A stretch of 64,000 bases of DNA from Aquabacterium sp029268225 (GTDB lineage: Bacteria > Pseudomonadota > Gammaproteobacteria > Burkholderiales > Burkholderiaceae_C), in the NCBI RefSeq assembly GCF_037482285.1, contig NZ_JBBEYB010000001.1:186001-250000 (forward strand), written 5' to 3'. The notes under the pieces are model-generated. The model was given only the letters and a program-made list of their open reading frames with translations. It did no database searches and had not been told where the DNA came from. The translations under genes were made by a program, and so were the position numbers. How positions within the stretch are numbered: the first letter of the stretch is position 1; each line of letters begins with the position of its first letter. Of this stretch, positions 33,378-43,499 are shown piece by piece.

Positions 33378-35144
33378 TCAGGTTTGGGGCGGTGCGGCCT
33401 GGGTGCTGGGCAGGGTGGCCAGGATCGACAGCAGACGCTGGATCTGCAGCGGCTTGACCAGGTAGTGGTTGAAGCCGGTCTGCAGCGCGCGGGCGATGTG
33501 CTCGGGCAGGGCATCGGCGCTCAGTGCGATCAGGGGCATTTGCTTGAGCGTGGGGTTGGCGCGCACGCGTCGGCACAGGTCCAGGCCGCTGCCATCGGGC
33601 AGGTTGATGTCGACCAGGGCCACATCGGGGCGCAGCTGCTCGATGCTGGCCAGTCCCTCGGCCGCGGTTTCGGCCGAATGCAGGCGAACTTGCGGGTAGG
33701 CCGCGAACAGCGCCTCGACCAGGCTGCGGTTCAGCGCGTTGTCTTCGATGTGCACCACGCGCAGCGGCGGCAGCATCACGGCCGGCTCCGGATGGTGCGT
33801 GCCGGGAGCCTGGGCACCAGGGGCGTGCTCGGCCAGGGGCAAGCGCAGGGTGAAAGTGCTGCCGTGCCCCAGGGTGCTGGTGACGTCGATGCGCCCGTGC
33901 ATCAGTTCGGCCAGACGCTGCGAGACCGCCAGACCCAGGCCGTTGCCGTGGCTGCGTCCGGTGGCGCTCTCGAGCTGGACGAAGGGCTGGAAGATGCGTT
34001 CCTGATCGCCTGGCTCGATGCCGAAGCCTTGGTCACGCACCTCGATGAGGGCGACCCGTTCGTTGGGGGCGGGGCGAGATTGCAGCCACACCGTGGCCCC
34101 ACCGGGGCTGAACTTGATGGCGTTGCGCAGCAGGTTGAGCAAGATGGCGCGGGTGTGCTGGGGGTCGGCCCACAGGGTCAGAGCCGGACCATCGATCAGC
34201 ACGTGGATGTCGTGGGCCAGGGCCTCGCCTTCCAGTTCGTTGCGCACATCGCGCAACAGCACCGACAGTTCGATGCGCTGAGGGCGCAGGTTCAGCGGTC
34301 GACTCTCCAGCCGCGCATACTCCAGAGACTGGTCGAGCAGACTCAGCAGCTGCTGGCCGGCGGTGTGGATGTGGCCCACCTGGCGGCGCTGGGTCTCGGG
34401 CAACAAGCCATCGACGCTCATGTCCAGCAACTGGGTGAAGCCCAGGATGGCATTGAGCGAGGAGCGCATGCTGTGGCTCATGCGTGAGAGGAACTCGGCC
34501 TTGTTGGCCAGCGCCACCTCCGCTTCGAGGCGCCGGGCGTGCTCGGTCTCGGCGCGGCGCCGGTCGCTCATGTCACTGAGCACCTCGATGTGGTGGCTGA
34601 CCTGACCTTCGTTGCCGATCACCCTTTGCACCGAGCGCGCCACCCAGAAGGGCTCGCCGTCCTTGCGGTGGTGGCAGATCTCCAGGCGTTCGATGCTGTC
34701 ACCCTGGGCCAGGGCCTGGTTGATGTGGGTGATGGTGGCCGAGTCGGTGTGGGGGCCGCTGAGCAGTTCTTCCGGCTGCTGACCGTGGCTCTCGGTGAGC
34801 GTGAAGCCCGTCAGCCGTGTGAAGGCGGGGTTGACCCAGGTGATGCAACGCTGGGTGTCGCAGATCAGGATGGCGTCGCTGACGCGGTCGGCGATCAGGG
34901 CCAGTTCCTGGTTGGTGCTGTGCGCGCGCTGCAGGGCCGTCTGCAGTTGGTGGATCAGCTGGGCTTGCTGGGCGAGGCTGGCATCGCGCAGGTGCAACTC
35001 GTCGAGCAGGCGGGGTGCATCGTCGCTGAGTCGCTCGGAAATGCCGGCGGGCAGCTGGCGCGCCTCGCCGGGCGAGCGTCGGGTGGACGTGTGGGAATTC
35101 GCGTCCGCGTGAGGGCCAGAGGGGCGGGTGTCGGCAGCCGGCAT
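33378..35144 (-). CDS. PAS-containing hybrid histidine kinase with C-terminal receiver
   Basis: A 588-residue soluble protein. A short coiled region leads to a PAS domain (about 80-195, ISLICDTQ-like AILICDTQRCITWVNPAFTR). The dimerisation helix has H224 in SRMSHSMRSSLNAILGF; the residue after His is Ser instead of the usual Glu, and the usual Pro is Ser. An ATPase domain (NLLRNAIKFSPGG, GNGLGLAVSQRLAE, GHGSTFTLRLP) and a receiver (VVHIEDNALNRSL, VDINLPDGSGLDL, with SADA and K) follow. No membrane segment is seen. The start at 35144 is supported by GAGGAG eight bases upstream. Confidence 0.88.
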   Translation of the reverse strand: MPAADTRPSGPHADANSHTSTRRSPGEARQLPAGISERLSDDAPRLLDELHLRDASLAQQAQLIHQLQTALQRAHSTNQELALIADRVSDAILICDTQRCITWVNPAFTRLTGFTLTESHGQQPEELLSGPHTDSATITHINQALAQGDSIERLEICHHRKDGEPFWVARSVQRVIGNEGQVSHHIEVLSDMSDRRRAETEHARRLEAEVALANKAEFLSRMSHSMRSSLNAILGFTQLLDMSVDGLLPETQRRQVGHIHTAGQQLLSLLDQSLEYARLESRPLNLRPQRIELSVLLRDVRNELEGEALAHDIHVLIDGPALTLWADPQHTRAILLNLLRNAIKFSPGGATVWLQSRPAPNERVALIEVRDQGFGIEPGDQERIFQPFVQLESATGRSHGNGLGLAVSQRLAELMHGRIDVTSTLGHGSTFTLRLPLAEHAPGAQAPGTHHPEPAVMLPPLRVVHIEDNALNRSLVEALFAAYPQVRLHSAETAAEGLASIEQLRPDVALVDINLPDGSGLDLCRRVRANPTLKQMPLIALSADALPEHIARALQTGFNHYLVKPLQIQRLLSILATLPSTQAAPPQT

Positions 35145-35355
35145 GGGGGTCTCCTCGGTCTTCCTGATGCTGTTTTCGGTGGCCAGTTCGTGTGCCGGCA
35201 TCACCACAAGGGGCAGTCTAGGCGCTTCGACCGTGCTTGAACACGCTGGTCCACCCTGCCCCCCTTGATGCGGGTCTGAAGCCCCTGCGCCGCAGTCGGA
35301 TTTGGGCTTTCTGTGAACCTGACGATCCTTGTCAAAACATGTTGGATCACGACAC

Positions 35356-35847
35356 ATGAGTACCGTTTACGACTTCGAGGCGCAGACCATCACGGGTCAG
35401 ACCGTCAAGCTGGATCAATACCGCGGCCAGGTGCTGCTCATTGTCAACACGGCCAGCAAATGCGGCTTCACGCCGCAGTTCGAAGGGTTGGAGAAGCTGT
35501 GGCAGCGCTTCGGTCCGAAGGGTTTGGCGGTTCTGGGCTTTCCGTGCAACCAGTTTGGCGGGCAGGACCCGGGTGCCAATGACGAGATCGCCTCGTTCTG
35601 TCAGCTCAACTATGGCGTGAGCTTCCCGATGATGGCCAAGGTCGACGTGAATGGGCCGCAGGCGCATCCGCTGTACCAGTGGCTGGTCAAGGAGGCGCCA
35701 GGCATTTTGGGCACCAAGTCGATCAAGTGGAACTTCACCAAGTTCCTCATCGGCCGCGATGGTCAGGTGCTGGGCCGCTACGCCCCGACTGACGCGCCCA
35801 AATCCCTCATCGATGACATTGAGAAGGCGCTGGCCGCTGCGGCCTGA
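35356..35847 (+). CDS. Cytosolic glutathione peroxidase
   Basis: A 163-residue thioredoxin-fold peroxidase (BtuE/Gpo type) that reduces hydroperoxides. Peroxidatic C36 is in NTASKCGFTPQFEGLE, a second Cys is in FPCNQFGGQDP, and WNFTKFLIGRDG carries the catalytic Trp/Asn. No signal peptide is present, in contrast to the paralogue at 21681. The ATG at 35356 gives the standard family N-terminus. Confidence 0.93.
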   Translation: MSTVYDFEAQTITGQTVKLDQYRGQVLLIVNTASKCGFTPQFEGLEKLWQRFGPKGLAVLGFPCNQFGGQDPGANDEIASFCQLNYGVSFPMMAKVDVNGPQAHPLYQWLVKEAPGILGTKSIKWNFTKFLIGRDGQVLGRYAPTDAPKSLIDDIEKALAAAA

Positions 35848-35972
35848 GCGGGTTTGATCCATGTCAGACCCACAGGCCCTCCAGGGGCTTGACGGTCGGC
35901 ATGGGCTCTTGAAAATGGTGGCCGCCCCACACATCTGTGGCGTGTTCAAACCGACTACGACTGGAGGACACC

Positions 35973-36389
35973 ATGAGCAAACTGACCCGTTACACCAACC
36001 CTGTGGACGAACTGTTTCGCGGCTTCTTCGTCAAACCCATGGATCTGCCGTCCGAGCTGACGCCGCAGCAGATCAAGATGGACGTCAAGGAGCAGGACAA
36101 GGCCTACGAGGTGCATGCCGAGATTCCCGGCGTGAAGAAGGAAGACATCCACGTCGAGATCGACGGCAACCAGGTGTCGATCAGTGCCGAGGTCAAGCAG
36201 GAGAAGGAAGTGAAGGACGGTGAGCGCGTGCTGCGCTCCGAGCGTTACTTCGGTCAGGTCTCGCGCAGCTTCCAGCTGGCGCATGACATCGACGAGGCCG
36301 CCGCCACCGCCAGCTTCAAGGACGGCGTGCTGGAGCTGACCCTGCCCAAGAAGACCGTGGCCGGCGGCAAGCGTCTGACGATCAGCTGA
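35973..36389 (+). CDS. Hsp20/alpha-crystallin small heat-shock protein
   Basis: A 138-residue chaperone with a short N-terminal arm and an alpha-crystallin domain at about 30-130 (DKAYEVHAEIPGVKKEDIHV; FKDGVLELTLPKK). It holds unfolding proteins in a refoldable state. The ATG follows CTGGAGGACACC, a strong ribosome site. No clear heat-shock promoter was recognised. The C-terminal IxI tail is short here (RLTIS). Confidence 0.93.
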   Translation: MSKLTRYTNPVDELFRGFFVKPMDLPSELTPQQIKMDVKEQDKAYEVHAEIPGVKKEDIHVEIDGNQVSISAEVKQEKEVKDGERVLRSERYFGQVSRSFQLAHDIDEAAATASFKDGVLELTLPKKTVAGGKRLTIS

Positions 36390-36454
36390 GTGTGCGCCGA
36401 GCCCCCTCGGTTCGGTGAGGGCGCGGGGATGGCATTCGGTCATGGCACTGTGTC

Positions 36455-39130
36455 ATGCTGGACGCCATGAGCGCACCACACGAACCAGAGGCGGCGGCCC
36501 GCCAGGCGCTGTCGACCTTGGCCGCGCAATCGGTCGAGGACGGCCTGCGCACCTTGGGCAGTGCCGAGCACGGTCTGACCCCTGAGGAAGCCGCCGAGCG
36601 GCTGGTGCGCTGTGGTCCCAACGAGGTGGCCACGGCCTCCGCCATCAGCGTCTGGCGTCAGTTGCTGGCCCGCGTGGCCAACCCGCTCAACCTGTTGCTG
36701 CTGGTGCTGGCGCTGGTGTCGGTGTTCACAGGCAATGTGCAGTCGGCGGTCATCATTGCCCTGATGGTGCTGCTGAGCATCACCTTGGGCTGGGTGCAGG
36801 AACATCGCTCGGGCCGGGCGGCTCAGGCCTTGCGCGCGATGGTGCACACGACGGCGACCGTCTTGCGCCGTGGCGGTGCGCCGGTCGCCAGCGCAGCCGA
36901 GCGTGGCGGCCACACGGGGACGGATACCCTGGAGGTGCCGATTGCGCAGTTGGTGCCCGGTGACGTGGTGCACCTGTCGGCGGGTGATCTGGTCCCGGCC
37001 GATGTGCGGGTGCTGTCGGCGCGGGACTTCTTCGTCAACGAGTCGGCCCTGACGGGTGAGTCCCTGCCGGTGGAAAAGTACCCGCTGGTCGAGGCCCCTG
37101 GCACCGACACGCTGGCCTTGCGCAACATCGCGTTCATGGGCACGCACGTGGCCAGCGGCACGGCCACGGTGGTGGTGGTGCACACGGGCGCGCAGGCCGT
37201 GTTCGGCGGCATCGCGCAGTCGATGACGGATGCGGAGGGCCCCAGCAGCTTCGCCTTGGGGCTGAACCGCTTCACGTGGCTGATGCTGCGCTTCATGGCG
37301 GTGATGGTGCCGCTGGTGTTCATCATCAACGGCCTGACCAAGGGCGACTGGCTGGAGGCGCTGCTGTTTGCCAGCGCGGTGGCCGTGGGGCTGACGCCCG
37401 AGATGCTGCCCATGCTGGTGACGATGAACCTGGCCAAGGGCGCGCTGGCGCTGTCGCGCAAGCAGGTGATCGTCAAACGGCTGGACGCGATCCAGAACTT
37501 CGGTGCGATGGACGTGCTGTGCACCGACAAGACCGGCACGCTGACCCAGGATCGCATCATCCTGGAAAAGTACGTGGACCTGAACGGCGAGCCCAGCGAC
37601 CGCGTGCTGGACTTTGCCTACCTCAACAGCTACTACCAGTCGGGACTCAAGAACCAGTTGGATGTCGCCGTGCTCAAGTACGCCGAGGTGCATGCCAAGC
37701 TGCACGAGGAGGGGCTGTACCAGAAGATCGACGAGATCCCGTTTGACTTTCAGCGCCGGCGCATGTCGGTGGTGGTCCAGCGTGGCGAGGAGCGCCTGCT
37801 GATCTGCAAAGGGGCGGTGGAAGAGGTGTTCAGCGTGTGCCGTGAGGGTGACTTCGGCGGGCAGCGCGTGCAGCTTGATGACAGCCACCTGCAGGGCATT
37901 CAGGCCGCCGCGCGGGCCTTGAACGAAGACGGCTTTCGGGTGATCGCCATCGCCTACCGTCCACTGACTGCGGCCACCCACACGATGTCGGTGGCCGATG
38001 AGGCCGATCTGATTCTGCTGGGCTATGTGGCCTTTCTGGACCCGCCCAAGGAGTCGGCGCAACCGGCCTTGGCGGCGCTGCGGCGCCATGGCGTGGCCGT
38101 CAAGATCCTGACCGGTGACAACGAGGTGGTCACGCGCAAGGTGTGTCAGGAGGTGGGGCTGCCGGTCGAGCGCGTGATGTTGGGGCACCAGGTCGAGCCC
38201 CTGTCCGACCTGGCCTTGCAGGAGGCCGTGGGAGGCACGCAGGTGTTTGCCAAGCTCTCGCCCACGCAGAAGGCACGTGTGATCACGGCGCTGCGGGCCC
38301 GTGGCCATGTGGTGGGCTACATGGGCGACGGGATCAACGATGGCCCCGCGCTGAAGGCGGCCGACGTGGGCATCTCGGTGGACACGGCGGTGGACATCGC
38401 CAAAGAGTCGGCCGACCTGATCTTGCTGGAAAAGAGCCTGATGGTGCTGGACGCCGGTGTGCGCGAGGGACGCCGGGTGTTTGCCAACCTGCTCAAGTAC
38501 ATCCGCATGGGTGCCAGCTCCAACTTCGGCAACATGTTCAGCGTGCTGGGGGCGAGCGCCTGGCTACCGTTCCTTCCGATGGCGCCCATCCAGGTGCTGA
38601 CCAACAACCTGCTGTACGACCTGTCGCAGTCGGCCATTCCGAGCGACCGGGTGGACACCGAGGAACTGCGTCAACCCCGGCGCTGGGAGATGGGCCAGAT
38701 CGCACGCTTCATGCTGTGGATGGGGCCGCTCAGCTCGGTGTTTGACTATGTGGTCTTTGCGGTGATGTTCTACGGCTTCGGTGCGCAGACCGCCGCGCAG
38801 GCCGCCTTGTTTCACACGGGCTGGTTCGTCGAGTCCTTGTTGTCGCAGACCCTGGTGATCCACATCATCCGCACCGCACGCGTGCCCTTTGTGCAGAGCC
38901 GCGCCAGCGTGCCCTTGATCGCCACGACGTTGGGCGTGTGCGCGGTGGGCGTGAGTCTGCCGTATTCGCCGCTGGCGGGGGCTTTGGGGCTGGTGGCCTT
39001 GCCGTGGTCGTACTGGCCCATCCTGGGGGGCATCTTGCTGGCCTACCTGGGCTTGGCCCATCTGCTCATGCGGCGGGTCTGGCATCCGGCGCATGGGGTG
39101 GTGCAGCGGGTGAGCTTGCCCCCCTCTTGA
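36455..39130 (+). CDS. mgtA: MgtA-type Mg2+-importing P-type ATPase
   Basis: An 891-residue P-type ATPase, class III-B. An N-terminal cation-ATPase segment precedes membrane helices (LLLLVLALVSVFTGN). The actuator motif TGES, phosphorylation motif DKTGTLT (about residue 358) and hinge GDGINDGP (about 624) are intact. ASSNFGNMFSVLGASAWLPFLPM and NNLLYDLSQSAIPSD match MgtA/MgtB membrane regions. It would import Mg2+ under limitation. Start may be ATG 36455 or 36467; neither ribosome site is strong. No MgtA leader riboswitch is evident in the 65-bp gap after hsp20. Confidence 0.92.
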   Translation: MLDAMSAPHEPEAAARQALSTLAAQSVEDGLRTLGSAEHGLTPEEAAERLVRCGPNEVATASAISVWRQLLARVANPLNLLLLVLALVSVFTGNVQSAVIIALMVLLSITLGWVQEHRSGRAAQALRAMVHTTATVLRRGGAPVASAAERGGHTGTDTLEVPIAQLVPGDVVHLSAGDLVPADVRVLSARDFFVNESALTGESLPVEKYPLVEAPGTDTLALRNIAFMGTHVASGTATVVVVHTGAQAVFGGIAQSMTDAEGPSSFALGLNRFTWLMLRFMAVMVPLVFIINGLTKGDWLEALLFASAVAVGLTPEMLPMLVTMNLAKGALALSRKQVIVKRLDAIQNFGAMDVLCTDKTGTLTQDRIILEKYVDLNGEPSDRVLDFAYLNSYYQSGLKNQLDVAVLKYAEVHAKLHEEGLYQKIDEIPFDFQRRRMSVVVQRGEERLLICKGAVEEVFSVCREGDFGGQRVQLDDSHLQGIQAAARALNEDGFRVIAIAYRPLTAATHTMSVADEADLILLGYVAFLDPPKESAQPALAALRRHGVAVKILTGDNEVVTRKVCQEVGLPVERVMLGHQVEPLSDLALQEAVGGTQVFAKLSPTQKARVITALRARGHVVGYMGDGINDGPALKAADVGISVDTAVDIAKESADLILLEKSLMVLDAGVREGRRVFANLLKYIRMGASSNFGNMFSVLGASAWLPFLPMAPIQVLTNNLLYDLSQSAIPSDRVDTEELRQPRRWEMGQIARFMLWMGPLSSVFDYVVFAVMFYGFGAQTAAQAALFHTGWFVESLLSQTLVIHIIRTARVPFVQSRASVPLIATTLGVCAVGVSLPYSPLAGALGLVALPWSYWPILGGILLAYLGLAHLLMRRVWHPAHGVVQRVSLPPS

Positions 39131-39211
39131 GGGGGCTGCCCGGTGGCCTTGCCAGCGCGAGAATCGCCGGATCTTCAGCGTGGATGGCCGGTGGCCAGGA
39201 AAGCGATCGTG

Positions 39212-39748
39212 ATGCGGACAATCAAGACTTGGCTGGTGTTGGGCATGGCATGCGCCTTGGCAGCTTGCGCCAGCAAGGGAGCGGATCGGGTCACGGACGC
39301 GGCCACGCGTCCGCTGGGCGACCTGAATCTGGTGCGCGAGGAGATCCCCGATGTGCTGCGCCAGGCGCAGGCCAAACCCTATCAACTGCCGGCCGAGGTG
39401 GACTGTGCCTCGCTGGTGCAGCGGGTCCACGAACTCGACCATGTGCTGGGGGCTGATCTGGACACGCCGCCCACCAAGGAGAACCCGGGCTTGATCGAGC
39501 GCGGCTCTGATGCGGCCGGTGATGCGGCCATTGGGGCGCTGGCGCGCACGGCCGATGGCTTGATTCCCTTTCGGGGCTGGGTGCGCAAGCTCAGCGGCGC
39601 CGAGCGTCATTCGCGCAAGGTCGAGGCCGCCATTGCCGCAGGCACCGTGCGGCGCGCTTTCCTGAAGGGAGTGGCGATCACCAAAGACTGTTCGTGGCGT
39701 GTCGCCCCTTCGCAGACGGTGGCGGCGACTGCCACCGTGGCCCCCTGA
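39212..39748 (+). CDS. Uncharacterised lipoprotein
   Basis: A 178-residue protein with a lipoprotein signal (WLVLGMACALAAC, lipobox LAA-C). The body is predicted helical with conserved-looking Cys pairs (VDCASLVQRVHELDHVLGAD and ITKDCSW). It resembles hypothetical proteobacterial lipoproteins with no known role. An upstream in-frame ATG at 39143 would bury the signal peptide, so 39212 is preferred. It lies 81 bp after mgtA on the same strand. Confidence 0.75.
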   Translation: MRTIKTWLVLGMACALAACASKGADRVTDAATRPLGDLNLVREEIPDVLRQAQAKPYQLPAEVDCASLVQRVHELDHVLGADLDTPPTKENPGLIERGSDAAGDAAIGALARTADGLIPFRGWVRKLSGAERHSRKVEAAIAAGTVRRAFLKGVAITKDCSWRVAPSQTVAATATVAP

Positions 39749-39838
39749 GCGGATTCGGGGAGTCGATCGGGGCTGATCAGGTTGGTGTTTTGGCCCAAGT
39801 GGGATATGGTGTGCAGACTCACCTTTTGAAAGCACTGC

Positions 39839-40018
39839 GTGCCACCTAAACCCAACTATTCGTTCGAAAAACGTCAGCGCGAGCTGGAAAAGAAGAAAAA
39901 GAAGGCCGAAAAGGCCCAACGCAAGGCCGAAGGCGGCGGTCACGCTGACGCGGTGGTCGAGGCAGACGCGGCACCGTCACGGGCCCCGGTGGCACCGGAA
40001 TCTGGCCCCGTCGCCTGA
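39839..40018 (+). CDS. Small basic coiled protein of 59 residues
   Basis: A GTG-started frame encodes MPPKPNYSFEKRQRELEKKK followed by a Lys/Glu/Ala-rich helix and an Ala/Pro-rich acidic tail. The opening (PKPNYSFEKRQRELxKKKK) is familiar from short hypothetical proteins of Betaproteobacteria, which supports it as a real gene despite a weak ribosome site. No function is known; the charged helix could bind nucleic acid. A strong terminator follows 37 bp downstream. Confidence 0.7.
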   Translation: MPPKPNYSFEKRQRELEKKKKKAEKAQRKAEGGGHADAVVEADAAPSRAPVAPESGPVA

Positions 40019-40055
40019 CGTCGGCAGGCCTCGTCCGCACGAGGTCATCGGGCAT

Positions 40056-40080
40056 GCGGGCAGCGAGGCTGCCCGCTTTT
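40056..40080. terminator. Rho-independent terminator between convergent genes
   Basis: GCGGGCAGC and GCTGCCCGC are perfect 9-base arms around GAG, followed by TTTT on the plus strand. It ends the transcript of the 59-residue gene and lies just past the stop of fghA on the other strand. Confidence 0.88.
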
Positions 40081-40082
40081 GC

Positions 40083-40943
40083 TCAGTCGACCAGACCCTG
40101 CGCGTGATGCGTCAGGTGGTCGGCCACAAAACTCTGGATGAAGTAGTAGCCGTGGTCGTAGCCCTCGTGGCGGCGCACCGCCACCGGCTGGCCCACCTGC
40201 GCACACGCCTCTTCAAAGGCCTGCGGGTGCAGTTGCGTGGGCAGGAACTTGTCGGCCAGGCCCTGGTCGATCAGGATGCCTTGCGGGTAGGGCGCCGAGG
40301 TGGCCCGGCTCATCAGCGCGGTGGCGTCATGCTCGGCCCACGCATCCCGATCGTCTCCCAGGTAGCCACTGAAGGCCTTTTCGCCCCAGGGGCAACGGCT
40401 TGGATGCGCAATCGGCGCAAAAGCCGACACGGTGCGGTACTGGCCCGGATGACGCAGCGCCAAGGTCAGGGCGCCATGCCCGCCCATCGAGTGGCCGAAG
40501 ATGCCGGCGCGGCTCAGGTCCACCGGCAGGTGCTTGCCCACCAGGGCGTGCAGCTCCTCGGTGATGTAGGTCTCCATCTGCCAGGCCGCCGACCAGGGGC
40601 GCTGGGTGGCGTCCAGATAGAAGCCGGCGCCCACGCCGAAGTCCCAGCTGTCCGACTGCCCCGGCACCTCGGTGCCGCGCGGGCTGGTGTCGGGGGTGAC
40701 GATGGCCAGGCCCAGTCGCGCCGCATGCTGCTGCGCGCCAGCCTTGATCGCAAAGGTTTCTTCCGTGCAGGTCAGGCCAGCCAGGTAGAACAGCACGGGC
40801 ACCTTGGCCCCGCCGTGCAGCGCCTGCGGCGGCAAGTACACGCCGAACTGCATCGGCAGGCCGATGGCGCCCGAGGCGTGGCGGTAAAAGCGTTGCACCC
40901 CGCCAAAGCAGGCGTGCTCCGACAGCAACTCCAGCGTGCTCAT
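40083..40943 (-). CDS. fghA: S-formylglutathione hydrolase
   Basis: A 286-residue esterase-D-type serine hydrolase that releases formate and glutathione. The nucleophile elbow is GHSMGG with S152; the oxyanion region LAGLTCTEETFAIKAGAQ and C-terminal HEGYDHGYYFI (catalytic His) are typical. It follows the class III alcohol dehydrogenase gene by 16 bp on the same strand, forming the standard formaldehyde detoxification pair. Confidence 0.95.
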   Translation of the reverse strand: MSTLELLSEHACFGGVQRFYRHASGAIGLPMQFGVYLPPQALHGGAKVPVLFYLAGLTCTEETFAIKAGAQQHAARLGLAIVTPDTSPRGTEVPGQSDSWDFGVGAGFYLDATQRPWSAAWQMETYITEELHALVGKHLPVDLSRAGIFGHSMGGHGALTLALRHPGQYRTVSAFAPIAHPSRCPWGEKAFSGYLGDDRDAWAEHDATALMSRATSAPYPQGILIDQGLADKFLPTQLHPQAFEEACAQVGQPVAVRRHEGYDHGYYFIQSFVADHLTHHAQGLVD

Positions 40944-40959
40944 GCCTGATCCTTCCCGA

Positions 40960-42078
<1,119 letters not shown>

Positions 42079-42226
42079 GGTGTGTTCCTTGGTGGGGTCG
42101 TGTTCTTGGGATGGCGCTCACTATCCCACAACCCGGGAAACCTGGCACGTTTTCGGGTTGTCCGGGCAGCCGATAATCGAGGGCATGTCAGCTGCGCCAT
42201 TACAGGCGCCCACAGGAGACCCATCC

Positions 42227-43426
42227 ATGTTCCGTCACGTTGACGCCTACCCTGGCGACCCCATCCTCACCCTCAACGAGGATTTCCAGAAAGACCCGCG
42301 TCAGGGCAAGATCAACCTCAGCATCGGCATCTACTTCGACGAGGAAGGCCGCCTGCCGGTGATGGACGCCGTGCGCGCCGCCGAGACCGAACTGCTGGGC
42401 CACATCGGCCCCAAGCCCTATCTGCCGATGACCGGCAACCCCGCCTACCGCCAGGCTGTGCAAGAACTGCTGTTCGGCGCCCAGCACGAGGCCGTGACCA
42501 GTGGCCGCATCGCCACCATCCAGACCCTGGGTGGCTCGGGCGGTCTCAAAGTCGGTGCCGATTTCCTCAAGCGCTACTTCCCCGGCTCGCAGGTGTGGGT
42601 GAGCGATCCGACCTGGGACAACCACAAGGCCATCTTTGAAGGGGCGGGCTTCCAGGTCAACACTTACCCCTATTACGACCCCGTCACCAAAGGCCTGAAG
42701 TTCGACGCCATGCTGGCCGCCATCGAGGCGCTGCCGGCACAGAGCATCGTGCTGCTGCACGCCTGCTGCCACAACCCGACCGGCGTGGACCTGAACCCGG
42801 CGCAATGGACCCAGCTGATCGAGGTGATCCAGGCCCGCAAGCTGTTGCCCTATCTGGACATTGCTTACCAGGGCTTTGGCGACGGCATCGATGAGGACGC
42901 ATTCGCGCTGCGCGCGCTGGCGGACGCGGGCGTGAGCTTCTTCGTGGCCAACTCCTTCTCGAAGAGCTTCTCGCTGTACGGCGAGCGTGTGGGCGGCTTG
43001 AGTGTGGTCTGCCCGGACAAAGAGCAAGCCAACCTGGTGATCGGCCAGCTGATGTCGGCCGTGCGCCGCAACTACTCCAGCCCGCCCACCCACGGCAGCG
43101 TGCTGGTGGCCAAGGTGCTGCAGACGCCCGCGCTGCGCCAGCAATGGGCCGATGAGCTGACTGCCATGCGCGAGCGCATCAAGGTGATGCGTCAGCGCCT
43201 GTACGACGGTGTGGTGGCGCAGCTGCCGGGCCGGGACGTGCGCTACTTCATCGACCAGCGCGGCATGTTCAGCTACACCGGCGTGAGTCCCGAGCAGGCC
43301 GAAGCCCTGCGCACCGAGCACGGCGTGTACGTGCTGCGCTCGGGCCGCATGTGTGCTGCCGGCTTGAACGTCAACAACGTCGACCGTGTGGCCGAGGCCT
43401 TTGCGGCCGTGCTGGCCAAGGGCTGA
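42227..43426 (+). CDS. tyrB: Aromatic amino acid / aspartate aminotransferase
   Basis: A 399-residue class I aminotransferase. The opening MFRHVDAYPGDPILTLNEDF is typical of TyrB/AspC. Motifs include PYLPMTGNPAYRQAVQELLFG, LLHACCHNPTGVDL, DIAYQGFGDG and the PLP lysine in NSFSKSFSLYGERVGGLSVV (about residue 246). It transfers amino groups between aromatic or acidic amino acids and 2-oxoglutarate. The ATG follows CAGGAGACCC. Substrate preference (Tyr/Phe versus Asp) is not certain. Confidence 0.92.
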   Translation: MFRHVDAYPGDPILTLNEDFQKDPRQGKINLSIGIYFDEEGRLPVMDAVRAAETELLGHIGPKPYLPMTGNPAYRQAVQELLFGAQHEAVTSGRIATIQTLGGSGGLKVGADFLKRYFPGSQVWVSDPTWDNHKAIFEGAGFQVNTYPYYDPVTKGLKFDAMLAAIEALPAQSIVLLHACCHNPTGVDLNPAQWTQLIEVIQARKLLPYLDIAYQGFGDGIDEDAFALRALADAGVSFFVANSFSKSFSLYGERVGGLSVVCPDKEQANLVIGQLMSAVRRNYSSPPTHGSVLVAKVLQTPALRQQWADELTAMRERIKVMRQRLYDGVVAQLPGRDVRYFIDQRGMFSYTGVSPEQAEALRTEHGVYVLRSGRMCAAGLNVNNVDRVAEAFAAVLAKG

Positions 43427-43437
43427 GCCGTTCCATG

Positions 43438-43461
43438 AAAAAAGGGGCCGCGTGAGCGGCC
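43438..43461 (-). terminator. Rho-independent terminator of the chemoreceptor gene
   Basis: Read on the minus strand, GGCCGC-TCAC-GCGGCC is followed by CC and then six T. It lies 39 bp beyond the chemoreceptor stop. The same stem could end the plus-strand aminotransferase transcript less efficiently. Confidence 0.85.
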
Positions 43462-43499
43462 ACCGGTGCGGTGGCGAACGGGCAGGCTGGCGCTGAAGC

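Noticed and set aside
32952..34487. Plus-strand open frame of 511 codons across the M14 and hybrid-kinase genes
   Set aside because: It spans two genes on opposite strands, out of frame with both, and has no domain.
36390..36454. Mg2+ leader RNA before mgtA, or terminator after hsp20
   Set aside because: Only a weak CCCTC/GAGGG stem is present, without a T-run or leader-peptide features.
36440..38308. 622-codon open frame antisense to mgtA
   Set aside because: Composition is His/Gln/Arg-rich with no domain; the plus-strand P-type ATPase is unequivocal.
39120..39135. CCCCCTC-TT-GAGGGGG hairpin over the mgtA stop
   Set aside because: The loop is only two bases and no T-run follows, so terminator function is not supported.
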